Positions 53,591 to 61,921 of a stretch of 64,000 bases of DNA are shown here, one piece after another; position 1 is the stretch's first letter; each line of letters begins with the position of its first letter. The position numbers were made by a program, and so were the translations under genes. The stretch is taken from contig NZ_CP047046.1 in NCBI RefSeq assembly GCF_030408435.1, positions 292,572 through 356,571 on the forward strand, in the 5' to 3' direction. The notes below the pieces were generated by a model that saw only the letters and a list, made by a program, of their open reading frames with translations, was not told where the DNA came from and did not search any database. The stretch is from Corynebacterium auriscanis. GTDB taxonomy: Bacteria; Actinomycetota; Actinomycetes; Mycobacteriales; Mycobacteriaceae.

Positions 53591-53973
53591 TGTCCCGCCG
53601 AATCTTCAGCATCCTCGCGGTTATCGGAATGGTGGCCTCCCTTGTCAATGCGGGTGGCTGGGTGGGGCCGGAGAACCTAACGGTGCTCACTTGGGTGTCT
53701 TTCGTCCTACTTTTGCTGTTCCAGGTGTGGCCGCTACAGGCTACGATGCGTGGCAGCTTCGGCCATCCGCAGCACCCGGTGAACCGGTTTTACACATGGT
53801 TGTCCTTTCTGGGTATCGCTGGCACTGTTTTGCTGCTTCTCGTGGCGCTGGCCAGACCCAACCCCCTGCTCATTGCCATTGCGGCCAGCGCAATGTTCAT
53901 CGGCATCATGGGTGCGGCAGTGTTGGCCATTTTCGCGACCCCGTGGCGCGAGTGGTATACCCGGCAGCATTAG
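53590..53973 (+). CDS. Small four-helix membrane protein
   Basis: 127 residues. The ATG shares one base with the EIIA stop, so it is coupled to it. Hydrophobic helices: IFSILAVIGMVASLVNAGGW, VLTWVSFVLLLLFQVWPL, LSFLGIAGTVLLLLVALA and LLIAIAASAMFIGIMGAAVLAIFA. No family signature recognised. A membrane role beside EIIA is only guilt by neighbourhood. Confidence 0.75.
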   Translation: MSRRIFSILAVIGMVASLVNAGGWVGPENLTVLTWVSFVLLLLFQVWPLQATMRGSFGHPQHPVNRFYTWLSFLGIAGTVLLLLVALARPNPLLIAIAASAMFIGIMGAAVLAIFATPWREWYTRQH

Positions 53974-54052
53974 GCGCGGGTCGGTCTCGCTGCTGGTCGG
54001 TCGCGCAGCTTGCCGATATGCGGTGGGGTGCTCCTAAGGGATTGCGGGGGAT

Positions 54053-54928
54053 CTATAGCCCGTGCTTTCGCCCGATGATCCAGTGGACGGTCTCCCTGGG
54101 CAGCACGCGCGATAGCGGGAAGATAATCGGCGCCATGGAACCTGTGGCGTACAGCGGGCGTGGGCGGTGATCAGTAATCGATTTCAGGATCTCCTCGGCC
54201 ACGCGTTCAGCTGAAATGCCATTGGATTCGTTGCGATCGAGGCGCCGCAGCATTGTGGAAAACTCTGTGCGGTACGGGCCTTCCATATCGATGTACTTGG
54301 TGCGCCGCGCGGACAAACCGGTATTGATTGATCCCGGTTCCATCACACTGATATTCACCCCGAAGGGGCGAACCTCCCGGCGTCCCGCGAACGCGAATCC
54401 CTTCAGTGCTGCTTTACTAGCCACATAGCTGCTGCGAAACGCCAGTGGGAAACTGCCGAGCATGGATCCCACCATCGTGATGCGCCCAGCTCCAGCTGCA
54501 CGCATGGCGGGAAGGAGTTTTTGCGTCAGTTGTATTTGGCCTAAAACGTTCAGCTGAAACAGGCGCGTCAGTGCCTCGTGGGGTAGCTCCTCCAGAGGGC
54601 CTGATTGGCTTTCGCCTGCGTTGTTAACCAAGACAGCCGGGGTGCCGCGCCGCAGGACTTCCGCTGCTAGCGCATCAATGGAAGCTGGGTCCTCCAAATC
54701 CAACGGCAGGTATTCAACGTTAGGCAAAGGGTTTTCAATGTTTTCCGGGTGCTGGCTGGTACCGATGACGGTAAAGCGAGGGGCGTCGGGGGAAGAGGGG
54801 TTGGCCAACGCGGCGGCGACTGCCCGTCCGATGCCGGAAGAAGCACCGGTTACAACGGCAATGCCATCGTTGACGGCCGGCATGGCCGAGCTAGCGAATT
54901 GGGGCAGGAAGACGGAAAGTTTTGACAT
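54053..54928 (-). CDS. Short-chain dehydrogenase/reductase
   Basis: 291 residues from the ATG at 54928 (MSKLSVFLPQ); the frame stays open upstream only because of the 42-bp repeats. Classic SDR: cofactor motif VTGASSGIGRAVAAAL, NAG in VLVNNAGESQSGPLEEL, catalytic Ser (MVGSMLGSFPLAF) and YxxxK in SSYVASKAALKGFA. The C-terminus ends with a hydrophobic stretch. Substrate unknown; lipid-modifying roles are common for this subgroup. Confidence 0.88.
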   Translation of the reverse strand: MSKLSVFLPQFASSAMPAVNDGIAVVTGASSGIGRAVAAALANPSSPDAPRFTVIGTSQHPENIENPLPNVEYLPLDLEDPASIDALAAEVLRRGTPAVLVNNAGESQSGPLEELPHEALTRLFQLNVLGQIQLTQKLLPAMRAAGAGRITMVGSMLGSFPLAFRSSYVASKAALKGFAFAGRREVRPFGVNISVMEPGSINTGLSARRTKYIDMEGPYRTEFSTMLRRLDRNESNGISAERVAEEILKSITDHRPRPLYATGSMAPIIFPLSRVLPRETVHWIIGRKHGL

Positions 54929-54999
54929 GAAAGCAATTGTTACGCATCTGCGCGTGGCGCGCGAGGGGATTGGTGCAATCGGGAGGCAATTACCGAAGC

Positions 55000-55137
55000 G
55001 GGCAGGGGGCGCAACCGGAACGGGCAGGGGAAAGAGGAAGTGGGCAGGGGGCGCAACCGGAACGGGCAGGGGAAAGAGGAAGTGGGCAAGGGGCGCAACC
55101 GGAATGGGCAGGGGAAAGAGGAAGCGGGCAGGGGGCA
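55000..55137. repeat. 42-bp G-rich tandem repeat, about 3.3 copies
   Basis: The unit beginning GGGCAGGGGGCGCAACCGGA repeats at 55000, 55042, 55084 and partially at 55126, with only a few substitutions. It lies between the SDR gene and the glycine riboswitch leader and reads open in several frames, which should not be mistaken for coding. Confidence 0.92.
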
Positions 55138-55190
55138 CAAAAAGTGAAGGCTAAATTTCAGAAGAATGGGGAGCTGTCGGGGTGGCCATA

Positions 55191-55196
55191 TATGAT
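55191..55196 (+). promoter_or_regulatory. Probable -10 of the glycine cleavage transcript
   Basis: TATGAT (55191-55196), followed by AGGGG. Transcription from here would begin about 40 bases before the first riboswitch aptamer. No clear -35. Confidence 0.45.
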
Positions 55197-55244
55197 AGGG
55201 GCGCTACAACTTCATAGTTCACCCGAAGTGAACGCCGCTACTAA

Positions 55245-55450
55245 CCGTGGTGGGAGAGGCCGCGCCACGCGCCGGCCGCCGACGGAGCAACACCTCCCCG
55301 AAGACACTCTCAGGCACCCGTACCGCCCCGGTAAGGCACCTCTGGAAAGACTTGCGCCCAGTCGTACGAGGCGTAGGCGCCGAAGGAGAAAGGTTGCTGT
55401 ACGTCAGTGACCGAAGCTCTCAGGCACCCAAGACAGAGCGGGGAGGACAA
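55245..55450 (+). ncRNA. Tandem glycine riboswitch
   Basis: Two aptamers in a row. The first (about 55245-55325) has GGGAGAGG, the conserved GACGGAGCAA and ACTCTCAGGCACCC. The second (about 55330-55445) has GGAAAGACTTGCGCC, GGCGCCGAAGGAGAAAGGTT and GCTCTCAGGCACCC. CTCTCAGGC and the GCCGAAGGAG-like core are signatures of the glycine family. It precedes gcvP by about 40 bases, so glycine is expected to switch on the cleavage system. Expression platform not resolved; G/C-rich complements to the aptamer lie before the gcvP start. Confidence 0.93.
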
Positions 55451-55488
55451 TCGCCCGTGCTAGAAACCGGAAAGTTTGAAAACGCCCC

Positions 55489-58410
55489 ATGGAAACAAAC
55501 GCACCCTTTGTCCCCCGCCATATTGGTCCAAATCGGCAAGCAACGACCGAGATCCTCGAATTCCTCGGTTACAGTTCCAGCGCGGAACTCGCCGATGCCG
55601 CGCTGCCGGACTCCATTAAGCAAAAGCAAGCCATCGGGCTGCCACCAGCGTTGAGCGAGGTGGACACCTTGGCAGCGTTGCGGGAGTTTGCTTCCAAAAA
55701 TGTGGTGAAAAAGCAGCTGATCGGTAACGGGTACTACGACACGATTACGCCGGCTGTCATCCGCCGCAACGTGGTGGAAAACCCAGGCTGGTACACCGCT
55801 TACACCCCATACCAGCCGGAGATTTCCCAGGGCCGCCTCGAGGCCCTGCTGAATTTCCAGACCATGGTGCAGGACCTCACGGGCCTGACAGTTGCCGGTG
55901 CGTCGCTGTTGGATGAGGCCACCGCCGTGGCTGAGGCCGTGCAATTGATGGCCCGGGGGAATACCAAGGCCGCGAAGGCAGGCGGTGTGGTCCTGTTGGA
56001 TTCCGCACTGCATCAGCAATCCATCACGGTGACCTTGGCGCGTGCCGAGGCCGCAGGGATTCCTGTGGAGGTCGTAGATCTTTCCGCTGATGACTTTGAC
56101 TACGCTGCCTACGACAACCTAGTGGGTGTGGTGCTGTCTAACCCCGGTTCCACCGGTCGCGTTCGCGATCTGGCTGCGCCTATTTCTGCAATCAAGGAAG
56201 CCGGTGCGCTGGTAACGGTAGCGTGCGACCTGCTGGCACAGGTGCTGGTGACCGCACCGGGTGCGCTAGGCGCGGATATCGCCGTGGGCTCTGCACAGCG
56301 TTTCGGCGTGCCACTGTTCTTCGGCGGCCCACACGCTGGTTTCATCTCCTGCACTGAGGCACTGCAGCGCAAGCTACCGGGCCGCATTGTGGGTGTATCC
56401 GTCGATGCTGAGGGAACCCCTGCTTACCGCCTCGCACTGCAAACGCGCGAGCAGCACATCCGTCGTGACAAGGCCACCAGTAATATCTGTACCGCCCAGG
56501 CGCTGCTGGCTGTTATCGCTGGTTTTTACACGGTGTGGCACGGTCCAGAGGGACTGCGCCGCATCGCCACCGAGGTGCACGGCCGCGCGGTTGCCTTGGC
56601 TGTGGCGTTGTCCGAGGCCGGCCTGTCGCTGGCTCACGATACCTTCTTCGACACGGTCACCGTCGATGTCTCTTCTACTCTTTCTTCATCCGACGCCGCG
56701 CTGACCGCCGCTGCCGAAGCCGGATTTAACGTGCGCCGCGTGAACGAGAAGTTCGTGGGTATTTCCGTGGGCGAATCCACCACAGACGAGGACATTGCGC
56801 AGCTGGTCGGCGTGCTTGCCGGGAAGTCCAGCGCCAAGGTCGATACCGCGGAATTCACCGTTCAGGCCGGTCCACTGGCCGAAGTTGGTGTGTTGCGTGA
56901 GGACGATATCCTCACCCATCCAATCTTCCGCTCCGTGACTTCCGAGACCCAGATGATGCGTTACCTGCGCAAGTTGGCCGATCGGGACCTGGCACTGGAT
57001 CGCACCATGATCCCTCTGGGTTCGTGCACCATGAAGCTCAACGCAGCCGTGTCCATGGAGCCCATTACCTGGCCCGAGTTCGCCGGCATCCACCCACACG
57101 TTCCGGATGACCAGGCAGCGGGCTGGTTGGAGCTGATCGCGGATCTGGAAGAGCGCTTGGCCAAGATCACTGGTTACGCCAAGGTTTCCGTCCAGCCCAA
57201 CGCAGGTTCTCAGGGGGAGTTCGCCGGCCTGCTGGCTATCCACCGCTATCACCTGTCCCGCGGCGATGAGCAGCGCGATATCGTGCTGATCCCGGCTTCC
57301 GCCCACGGCACCAACGCTGCATCCGCAGCATTGGCTGGCTTGAAGGTCGTGGCCGTCAAGAACGCCGAAGATGGTTCCATCGACGTTGCTGACCTGGAAG
57401 CCAAGCTGGAAAAGCACGGCCCACAGACGGCCGGCATCATGATCACCTACCCATCCACCCACGGTGTGTACGAGGAGCAGGTGCGCGAGGTCTGCCAGAA
57501 GGTGCACGAGGCCGGCGGCCAGGTGTACATCGACGGCGCAAACCTCAACGCATTGGTTGGCCTGGGTCAGCCAGGCGAGTTCGGCGGTGACGTTTCCCAC
57601 CTGAACCTGCACAAAACGTTCACCATTCCTCACGGCGGTGGCGGTCCAGGTGTTGGCCCAGTATGTGTGGCCGAGCACCTCATCCCATTCCTGCCTTCTG
57701 ATGCTAGCCAGGACCTGCCGGAGGGTGAGGATGATTACACCTCCGGACAGCCGGTCTCCGGTACCCGTTTTGGTTCCGCAGGCGTGCTGCCTATTACCTG
57801 GTCCTACATTGCGCTGATGGGCGACGATGGCCTGACTGAGGCTTCTCGTATGGCTCTGGTCACCGCGAACTACATCTCTCGCAAGCTGGCGGACTACTAC
57901 CCAACGCTGTACACGGGTAAGAACGACCTGGTTGCACACGAGTGCATTCTGGATCTGCGCGACCTGACCAAGAAGTCTGGCATCACCGCCGAGGATGTCA
58001 CCAAGCGCCTCATGGACTACGGTTTCCACGCTCCTACCTTGGCCTTCCCCGTGCCGGGAACCTTGATGGTGGAGCCCACCGAATCCGAAGATAAGGAAGA
58101 ACTGGACCGCTTTATTGAAGCGATGATCAGCATCTACGGGGAGATCCAGGAAGTCATCGACGGTAAGGTCTCCGCGGAGGATTCAGTGCTGCGCCACGCG
58201 CCATTCACCGCGTACTCCGTCACCCGCGACGACTTTGATGAGGCCGTATCCGGCGGTAACTTCACCCGCGCCCAGGCGGCCTTCCCAGTATCTGGCTTGC
58301 AGATCACCAAGTACTTCCCACCAGTGCGCCGCATTGATAATGCGCACGGCGACCGCAACCTCGTGTGCTCTTGCCCACCGCTTGAGGCATTCGCCATCAA
58401 CGAGGACTAG
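55489..58410 (+). CDS. gcvP: Glycine dehydrogenase (decarboxylating), P-protein
   Basis: 973 residues, the single-chain type. It decarboxylates glycine with PLP and passes the aminomethyl group to lipoyl-GcvH. Start METNAPFVPRHIGP is the family N-terminus. The PLP lysine is Lys709 in HLNLHKTFTIPHGGGGPG. GSCTMKLNAA and NAGSQGEFAGLLAI are other cofactor segments. It lies under the tandem riboswitch and is followed after 45 bases by gcvT. The ribosome site before the ATG is weak, consistent with control in the leader. Confidence 0.98.
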   Translation: METNAPFVPRHIGPNRQATTEILEFLGYSSSAELADAALPDSIKQKQAIGLPPALSEVDTLAALREFASKNVVKKQLIGNGYYDTITPAVIRRNVVENPGWYTAYTPYQPEISQGRLEALLNFQTMVQDLTGLTVAGASLLDEATAVAEAVQLMARGNTKAAKAGGVVLLDSALHQQSITVTLARAEAAGIPVEVVDLSADDFDYAAYDNLVGVVLSNPGSTGRVRDLAAPISAIKEAGALVTVACDLLAQVLVTAPGALGADIAVGSAQRFGVPLFFGGPHAGFISCTEALQRKLPGRIVGVSVDAEGTPAYRLALQTREQHIRRDKATSNICTAQALLAVIAGFYTVWHGPEGLRRIATEVHGRAVALAVALSEAGLSLAHDTFFDTVTVDVSSTLSSSDAALTAAAEAGFNVRRVNEKFVGISVGESTTDEDIAQLVGVLAGKSSAKVDTAEFTVQAGPLAEVGVLREDDILTHPIFRSVTSETQMMRYLRKLADRDLALDRTMIPLGSCTMKLNAAVSMEPITWPEFAGIHPHVPDDQAAGWLELIADLEERLAKITGYAKVSVQPNAGSQGEFAGLLAIHRYHLSRGDEQRDIVLIPASAHGTNAASAALAGLKVVAVKNAEDGSIDVADLEAKLEKHGPQTAGIMITYPSTHGVYEEQVREVCQKVHEAGGQVYIDGANLNALVGLGQPGEFGGDVSHLNLHKTFTIPHGGGGPGVGPVCVAEHLIPFLPSDASQDLPEGEDDYTSGQPVSGTRFGSAGVLPITWSYIALMGDDGLTEASRMALVTANYISRKLADYYPTLYTGKNDLVAHECILDLRDLTKKSGITAEDVTKRLMDYGFHAPTLAFPVPGTLMVEPTESEDKEELDRFIEAMISIYGEIQEVIDGKVSAEDSVLRHAPFTAYSVTRDDFDEAVSGGNFTRAQAAFPVSGLQITKYFPPVRRIDNAHGDRNLVCSCPPLEAFAINED

Positions 58411-58455
58411 TACCCACGTCACGAAGAACCCCGAAAGGTTTGGTTACACACAGTT

Positions 58456-59634
58456 ATGGCTGAGAAAGCACAGTTGAAAGAAACCGCACTGCACAAGGTG
58501 CACGAGAAGTTGGGCGCACGCTTTACAGATTTCGGCGGCTGGGATATGCCGCTGAAGTACAGCAGTGAGCTGGATGAGCACAAGGCCGTGCGCAATGGTG
58601 TGGGTGTATTTGACCTGTCCCATATGGGTGAAGTACGCGTGAAGGGTAAGGATGCCGGGGCATACCTGGACCACGCGTTCATCTCCAACATGTCCGCAGT
58701 GAAGGTTGGCAAAGCCAAGTATTCTATGATCTGCACCGAGTCCGGTGGTATTATTGACGACCTCATCACGTACCGCCTGGCCGACGAGGAGTACCTGGTG
58801 GTGCCGAACGCGGGCAACGTGGCCAACGTGGTCTCCGCGATGATGGAGCGCGCCACCAACTTTGACGTTGAGGTTAACAATGAATCGGACGTGACCTCCA
58901 TGGTGGCAGTCCAAGGCCCCAAGGCTGCTGCGATTATGCACTCCGTAGTGGAAAACGTGTCCAATGCCCCTGTAGCTTCCGGCGCGGGTGAATCCGTAGA
59001 GGAGGCCGTGGAAGGCCTGGGCTACTACGCCGCATTCCAGGGCATTGTGGCAGGCCAGCCAGTCATCATCGCCCGCACGGGTTACACCGGCGAGGACGGT
59101 TTTGAAATCATCGTGGGCAACGACGGAGCAGAGTCCGTATGGCTCACCGTTATGGAGCACGCTGCGAAGTTCGATGGTCTGCCCTGTGGCTTGGCCTGCC
59201 GTGACACCCTCCGCCTAGAGGCGGGCATGCCGCTGTACGGTAACGAGCTGTCCTTGAAGCTCACCCCAGTTGATGCTGGTCTTGGCGTGCTGGCTGCAAC
59301 CAAGTCCAAGGAATCCTTCGTGGGTCGCGAAGCCATTGCGGCCGCTAAGGAAGAGGGCGTGAAACAAAAGCTCATCGGTCTGACTGGTGAGGGGCGACGT
59401 GCTGCACGTGGTGGCTACGAAGTATTTGCCGGTGAAGGTGAGACCGCGATCGGTCGCGTCACCTCCGGCGCGCTGTCGCCAACGCTGGGCCACCCTGTCG
59501 CGCTGGCTTACGTGTCCACCGAGGCCATCGAATCTGGCGATGCCGCTGTGGGCGCGACCGTGGAGGTCGATATCCGCGGCAAGCGTTTCAACTATACCGT
59601 CGTAGAGCTGCCGTTCTACAAGCGCGAAAAGTAA
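58456..59634 (+). CDS. gcvT: Aminomethyltransferase, T-protein
   Basis: 392 residues. It takes the aminomethyl group from GcvH, releases ammonia and forms 5,10-methylene-tetrahydrofolate. Segments FTDFGGWDMPLKYSSELDEHKAVRNGVGVFDLSHMGE and GYTGEDGFEIIV are diagnostic. The C-terminal GEGRRAARGGYEVFAG and GRVTSGALSPTLGHPVALAYV complete the fold. Same strand as gcvP, presumably one transcript. The third gene, gcvH, lies 1.8 kb further on, past two genes of another unit. Confidence 0.97.
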   Translation: MAEKAQLKETALHKVHEKLGARFTDFGGWDMPLKYSSELDEHKAVRNGVGVFDLSHMGEVRVKGKDAGAYLDHAFISNMSAVKVGKAKYSMICTESGGIIDDLITYRLADEEYLVVPNAGNVANVVSAMMERATNFDVEVNNESDVTSMVAVQGPKAAAIMHSVVENVSNAPVASGAGESVEEAVEGLGYYAAFQGIVAGQPVIIARTGYTGEDGFEIIVGNDGAESVWLTVMEHAAKFDGLPCGLACRDTLRLEAGMPLYGNELSLKLTPVDAGLGVLAATKSKESFVGREAIAAAKEEGVKQKLIGLTGEGRRAARGGYEVFAGEGETAIGRVTSGALSPTLGHPVALAYVSTEAIESGDAAVGATVEVDIRGKRFNYTVVELPFYKREK

Positions 59635-59677
59635 TAGATGAAAGAGGGGCGATAGCGTTTTAGGGATCCCCTTGTAG

Positions 59678-60088
59678 CTATGGGGTGTTAGTTTCCGCGG
59701 CGTCGTAACGCCGTTGGGCATTTTCTATCGCACCCATGTTGTGCTCCGCCCACGAACGCAAGGTCAAAAGTGGATCTACCAAGGATTCTCCAAGGGGGGT
59801 GAGCTGGTAATCCACACGTGGAGGAATGGAAGCGGTAACCTCCCTCAGGGCCAGTCCATCTCGTTCGAGGTTGCGCAGGGTCTGTGTCAGCATTTTCTCA
59901 CTGATCCCTGCAATTTCTTGCCTAATCTCGGAATAACGCAAGGTTTGACCACTCAGGGTAATGAGGACCAGTGTCAGCCATTTACTGCCGATCTTGTCTA
60001 GAAGCTTTCGACTTGGGCAGTCCTTCATGAACACGTTGTAGTCGGATTCTCGTGCTTTTCGACGTTGCGACGCTGTTTGGGTAGGCAT
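59678..60088 (-). CDS. HxlR-family transcription regulator
   Basis: 136 residues. Typical HxlR winged helix: CPSRKLLDKIGSKWLTLVLITLSGQTLRYSEIRQEIAGISEKMLTQTLRNLERDGLALREV, with the family cysteine at the start of that segment. HxlR proteins often sense reactive electrophiles or redox changes and control a divergent oxidoreductase gene. That is the arrangement here: the oxidoreductase at 60334 is transcribed away from it. A palindrome in between is the probable operator. Confidence 0.9.
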   Translation of the reverse strand: MPTQTASQRRKARESDYNVFMKDCPSRKLLDKIGSKWLTLVLITLSGQTLRYSEIRQEIAGISEKMLTQTLRNLERDGLALREVTASIPPRVDYQLTPLGESLVDPLLTLRSWAEHNMGAIENAQRRYDAAETNTP

Positions 60089-60140
60089 TTTAGAAAACCT
60101 TCACAAAATCTTTTGGAGCCATTTTCCCACCTGTACAGGA

Positions 60141-60156
60141 AACTAACTAGTTGGTT
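60141..60156. promoter_or_regulatory. Palindrome in the HxlR/oxidoreductase gap
   Basis: AACTAACTAGTTGGTT is palindromic at 14 of 16 positions around CTAG. CCTGTACAGG-like sequence (60130-60139) is just before it. It lies about 50 bases from the regulator start and is a good candidate HxlR operator. Confidence 0.5.
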
Positions 60157-60333
60157 CGTACCCTACTTCAAAGTCGGCACTTACCAAAATATAGTAGCTT
60201 CAATATAGTGGGCTTGTCTACCTCGAAAGGCTGTAAAGCGTGGACCTGCTTGCGAAGTCTGAGGTGGCGCTTATTGCTTCCCCATGCACACACCTGTGTG
60301 TTGCATTGACTTATTGAAGAAAGGGCCTGATCC

Positions 60334-61245
60334 ATGAAGGCTATTGTTTCCATTCCCAACACTCCCGAACCGCAACTCGTCGACCGCGATACCCCGCGCG
60401 CCAACGACGGTGAAATTCTCGTTCGGGTAGCTGCGTCCACCGTGAACCCCGTGGATGCTATGTCTCCGTCTGCAGATGGTCGTGTGGCATTCGGTCTTGA
60501 CGGTGAATTTGGCCTGGGCTGGGAGTTCTCGGGAGAAGTCGTAGAGTCCACGCGCCAAGCGTTCTCTATTGGCAGTAAGGTCATTGGTCTGACGCCGAAT
60601 ATAGGGATCCCCCTCACCGCGCATGCTCAATACGTTAGTGTCAACGCAGACCAGTTGGCCCTTTTGCCAGATTCCTTGTCCTTTGAAGATGCGGCCACAA
60701 TTCCGCTGAATGGGCTCACAGCCTTCCAATCCTTAGAGTTGCTCGGCGAGCCAGCGGGGCGTGACTTACTCATTACCGGTGCTGCTGGTGCAGTGGGGGG
60801 CTACGCAATGGAGCTCGCTAAGGATTCGGGGCGTTGGGGGCAAGTTTATGGACTCGCTCGAGAGGATGATCGTACATTTGTGGAAGAGCGTGGTGCACGC
60901 CTCGTTACCTCAGTGGAGAATTTGGTGGGCGGCGGATTCCGCGTAGGAGCCGTACTTGATGCGGCCACGATCCCCGATACGGTCCTACCTGCTATCGCTG
61001 ATGGTGGGAATTATGTTGGGGTGTTGCCGGCATTCCCCGTAGAAGCACCCCGTGGTATTACTTCTCGTTCCGTTCTCGTTCACCCGGATCCAGCTACGTT
61101 GGAGCGACTTGCGAATCATGCCCACACTGGAACGCTTGTGCCCCGCGTGGAGCGAGTATACGATGCAGAAACTCAGTACGCGGAGGCGTGGAAACGGGTG
61201 ACGACTCCGGGGGTCCGAGGTCGGCAGGTACTCGTGTGGAACTAA
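60334..61245 (+). CDS. Zinc-free quinone oxidoreductase (MDR family)
   Basis: 303 residues. GroES-like N-terminal domain (AIVSIPNTPEPQLVDRDTPRANDGEILVRVAASTVNPVDAM) and Rossmann domain with LLITGAAGAVGGYAMELA for NADPH. Metal-binding cysteines are absent, as in quinone oxidoreductases and alkenal reductases of the MDR family. GAAAGGGCC precedes the ATG. It is divergent from the HxlR gene, its likely regulator. It could reduce reactive quinones or aldehydes (inference). Confidence 0.9.
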   Translation: MKAIVSIPNTPEPQLVDRDTPRANDGEILVRVAASTVNPVDAMSPSADGRVAFGLDGEFGLGWEFSGEVVESTRQAFSIGSKVIGLTPNIGIPLTAHAQYVSVNADQLALLPDSLSFEDAATIPLNGLTAFQSLELLGEPAGRDLLITGAAGAVGGYAMELAKDSGRWGQVYGLAREDDRTFVEERGARLVTSVENLVGGGFRVGAVLDAATIPDTVLPAIADGGNYVGVLPAFPVEAPRGITSRSVLVHPDPATLERLANHAHTGTLVPRVERVYDAETQYAEAWKRVTTPGVRGRQVLVWN

Positions 61246-61441
61246 CCTAAAACGGAAGGTTGGAAGGCTAGGGTGACATTGTCCCCCAACTGTGACTTAA
61301 CTGTCGCATTGTTCGTGTAAGGTGCCCAGATGAGTCAAAGTTTTAATGACTAGGCGCTCGGCCGTTGCAGCTGGCCTTTGACCAGCGAATTCAACCAGGT
61401 GCCAACTTTGCGAAGCAAACTACGCTAAGGAGCCAACACAC

Positions 61442-61825
61442 ATGTCCGCACTGCCATCAGACTTCCTGTACTCCGAAGAGCACGAGTGGGTCAACACTTC
61501 CGCTGTCGTCGAGGGCGAGACCGTTCGCGTCGGCATTACCCACATCGCTGCTGAAGCTTTGGGGGAGATCGTCTTTGTTGAGCTGCCCGAGGTAGGCACT
61601 GAGGTCGAGGCCGGCGAGGCTTTCGGCGAGGTGGAGTCCACCAAGTCCGTTTCCGACATTTACGCTCCAGTTTCTGGCGAGGTCGTGGCGGTCAACGACT
61701 CCCTCGATGACAATGCCGGTTTGATCAACGAAGATCCATACGGTTCCGGCTGGTTGTACGAGGTCAAGGTCACCGAGTCCGGCGACCTCATGGATGCGGA
61801 AGCCTACGCAGCAGCTAACGAGTAA
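61442..61825 (+). CDS. gcvH: Glycine cleavage H-protein
   Basis: 127 residues, the usual size. The lipoylated lysine is Lys68 in [20 protein letters not shown]. The N-terminal [14 protein letters not shown] is diagnostic. H-protein shuttles the aminomethyl group between GcvP, GcvT and lipoamide dehydrogenase. AAGGAG precedes the ATG. Unlike gcvP and gcvT it is separated from the riboswitch transcript by two unrelated genes and must have its own promoter in 61246-61441, where I see no second riboswitch. Confidence 0.97.
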   Translation: MSALPSDFLYSEEHEWVNTSAVVEGETVRVGITHIAAEALGEIVFVELPEVGTEVEAGEAFGEVESTKSVSDIYAPVSGEVVAVNDSLDDNAGLINEDPYGSGWLYEVKVTESGDLMDAEAYAAANE

Positions 61826-61853
61826 TCCTCGTACATAGGCGAACACTTGCTTC

Positions 61854-61886
61854 CGCCCAGGGCCACGATCACTGCAGCCCTGGGCG
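61854..61886 (+). terminator. Hairpin after gcvH, possible terminator
   Basis: CGCCCAGGGC (61854-61863) and GCCCTGGGCG (61877-61886) form a perfect ten-pair stem with a 13-base loop. There is no T-run, so it may act with Rho or be a stabiliser. Confidence 0.6.
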
Positions 61887-61921
61887 ACCTGACACGAGTT
61901 TAAGGTCGAACTCCACCTACG

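Noticed and set aside
54929-55138. N-terminal extension of the SDR with repeated FLFPLPVPVAPP
   Set aside because: Created by the 42-bp repeat. The SDR starts normally at 54928.
56686-58029. 447-codon minus-strand frame inside gcvP
   Set aside because: Shadow of a strongly conserved gene. The translation has no family motif.
61246-61441. Second glycine riboswitch before gcvH
   Set aside because: The conserved CTCTCAGGC and GAAGGAG cores are absent.
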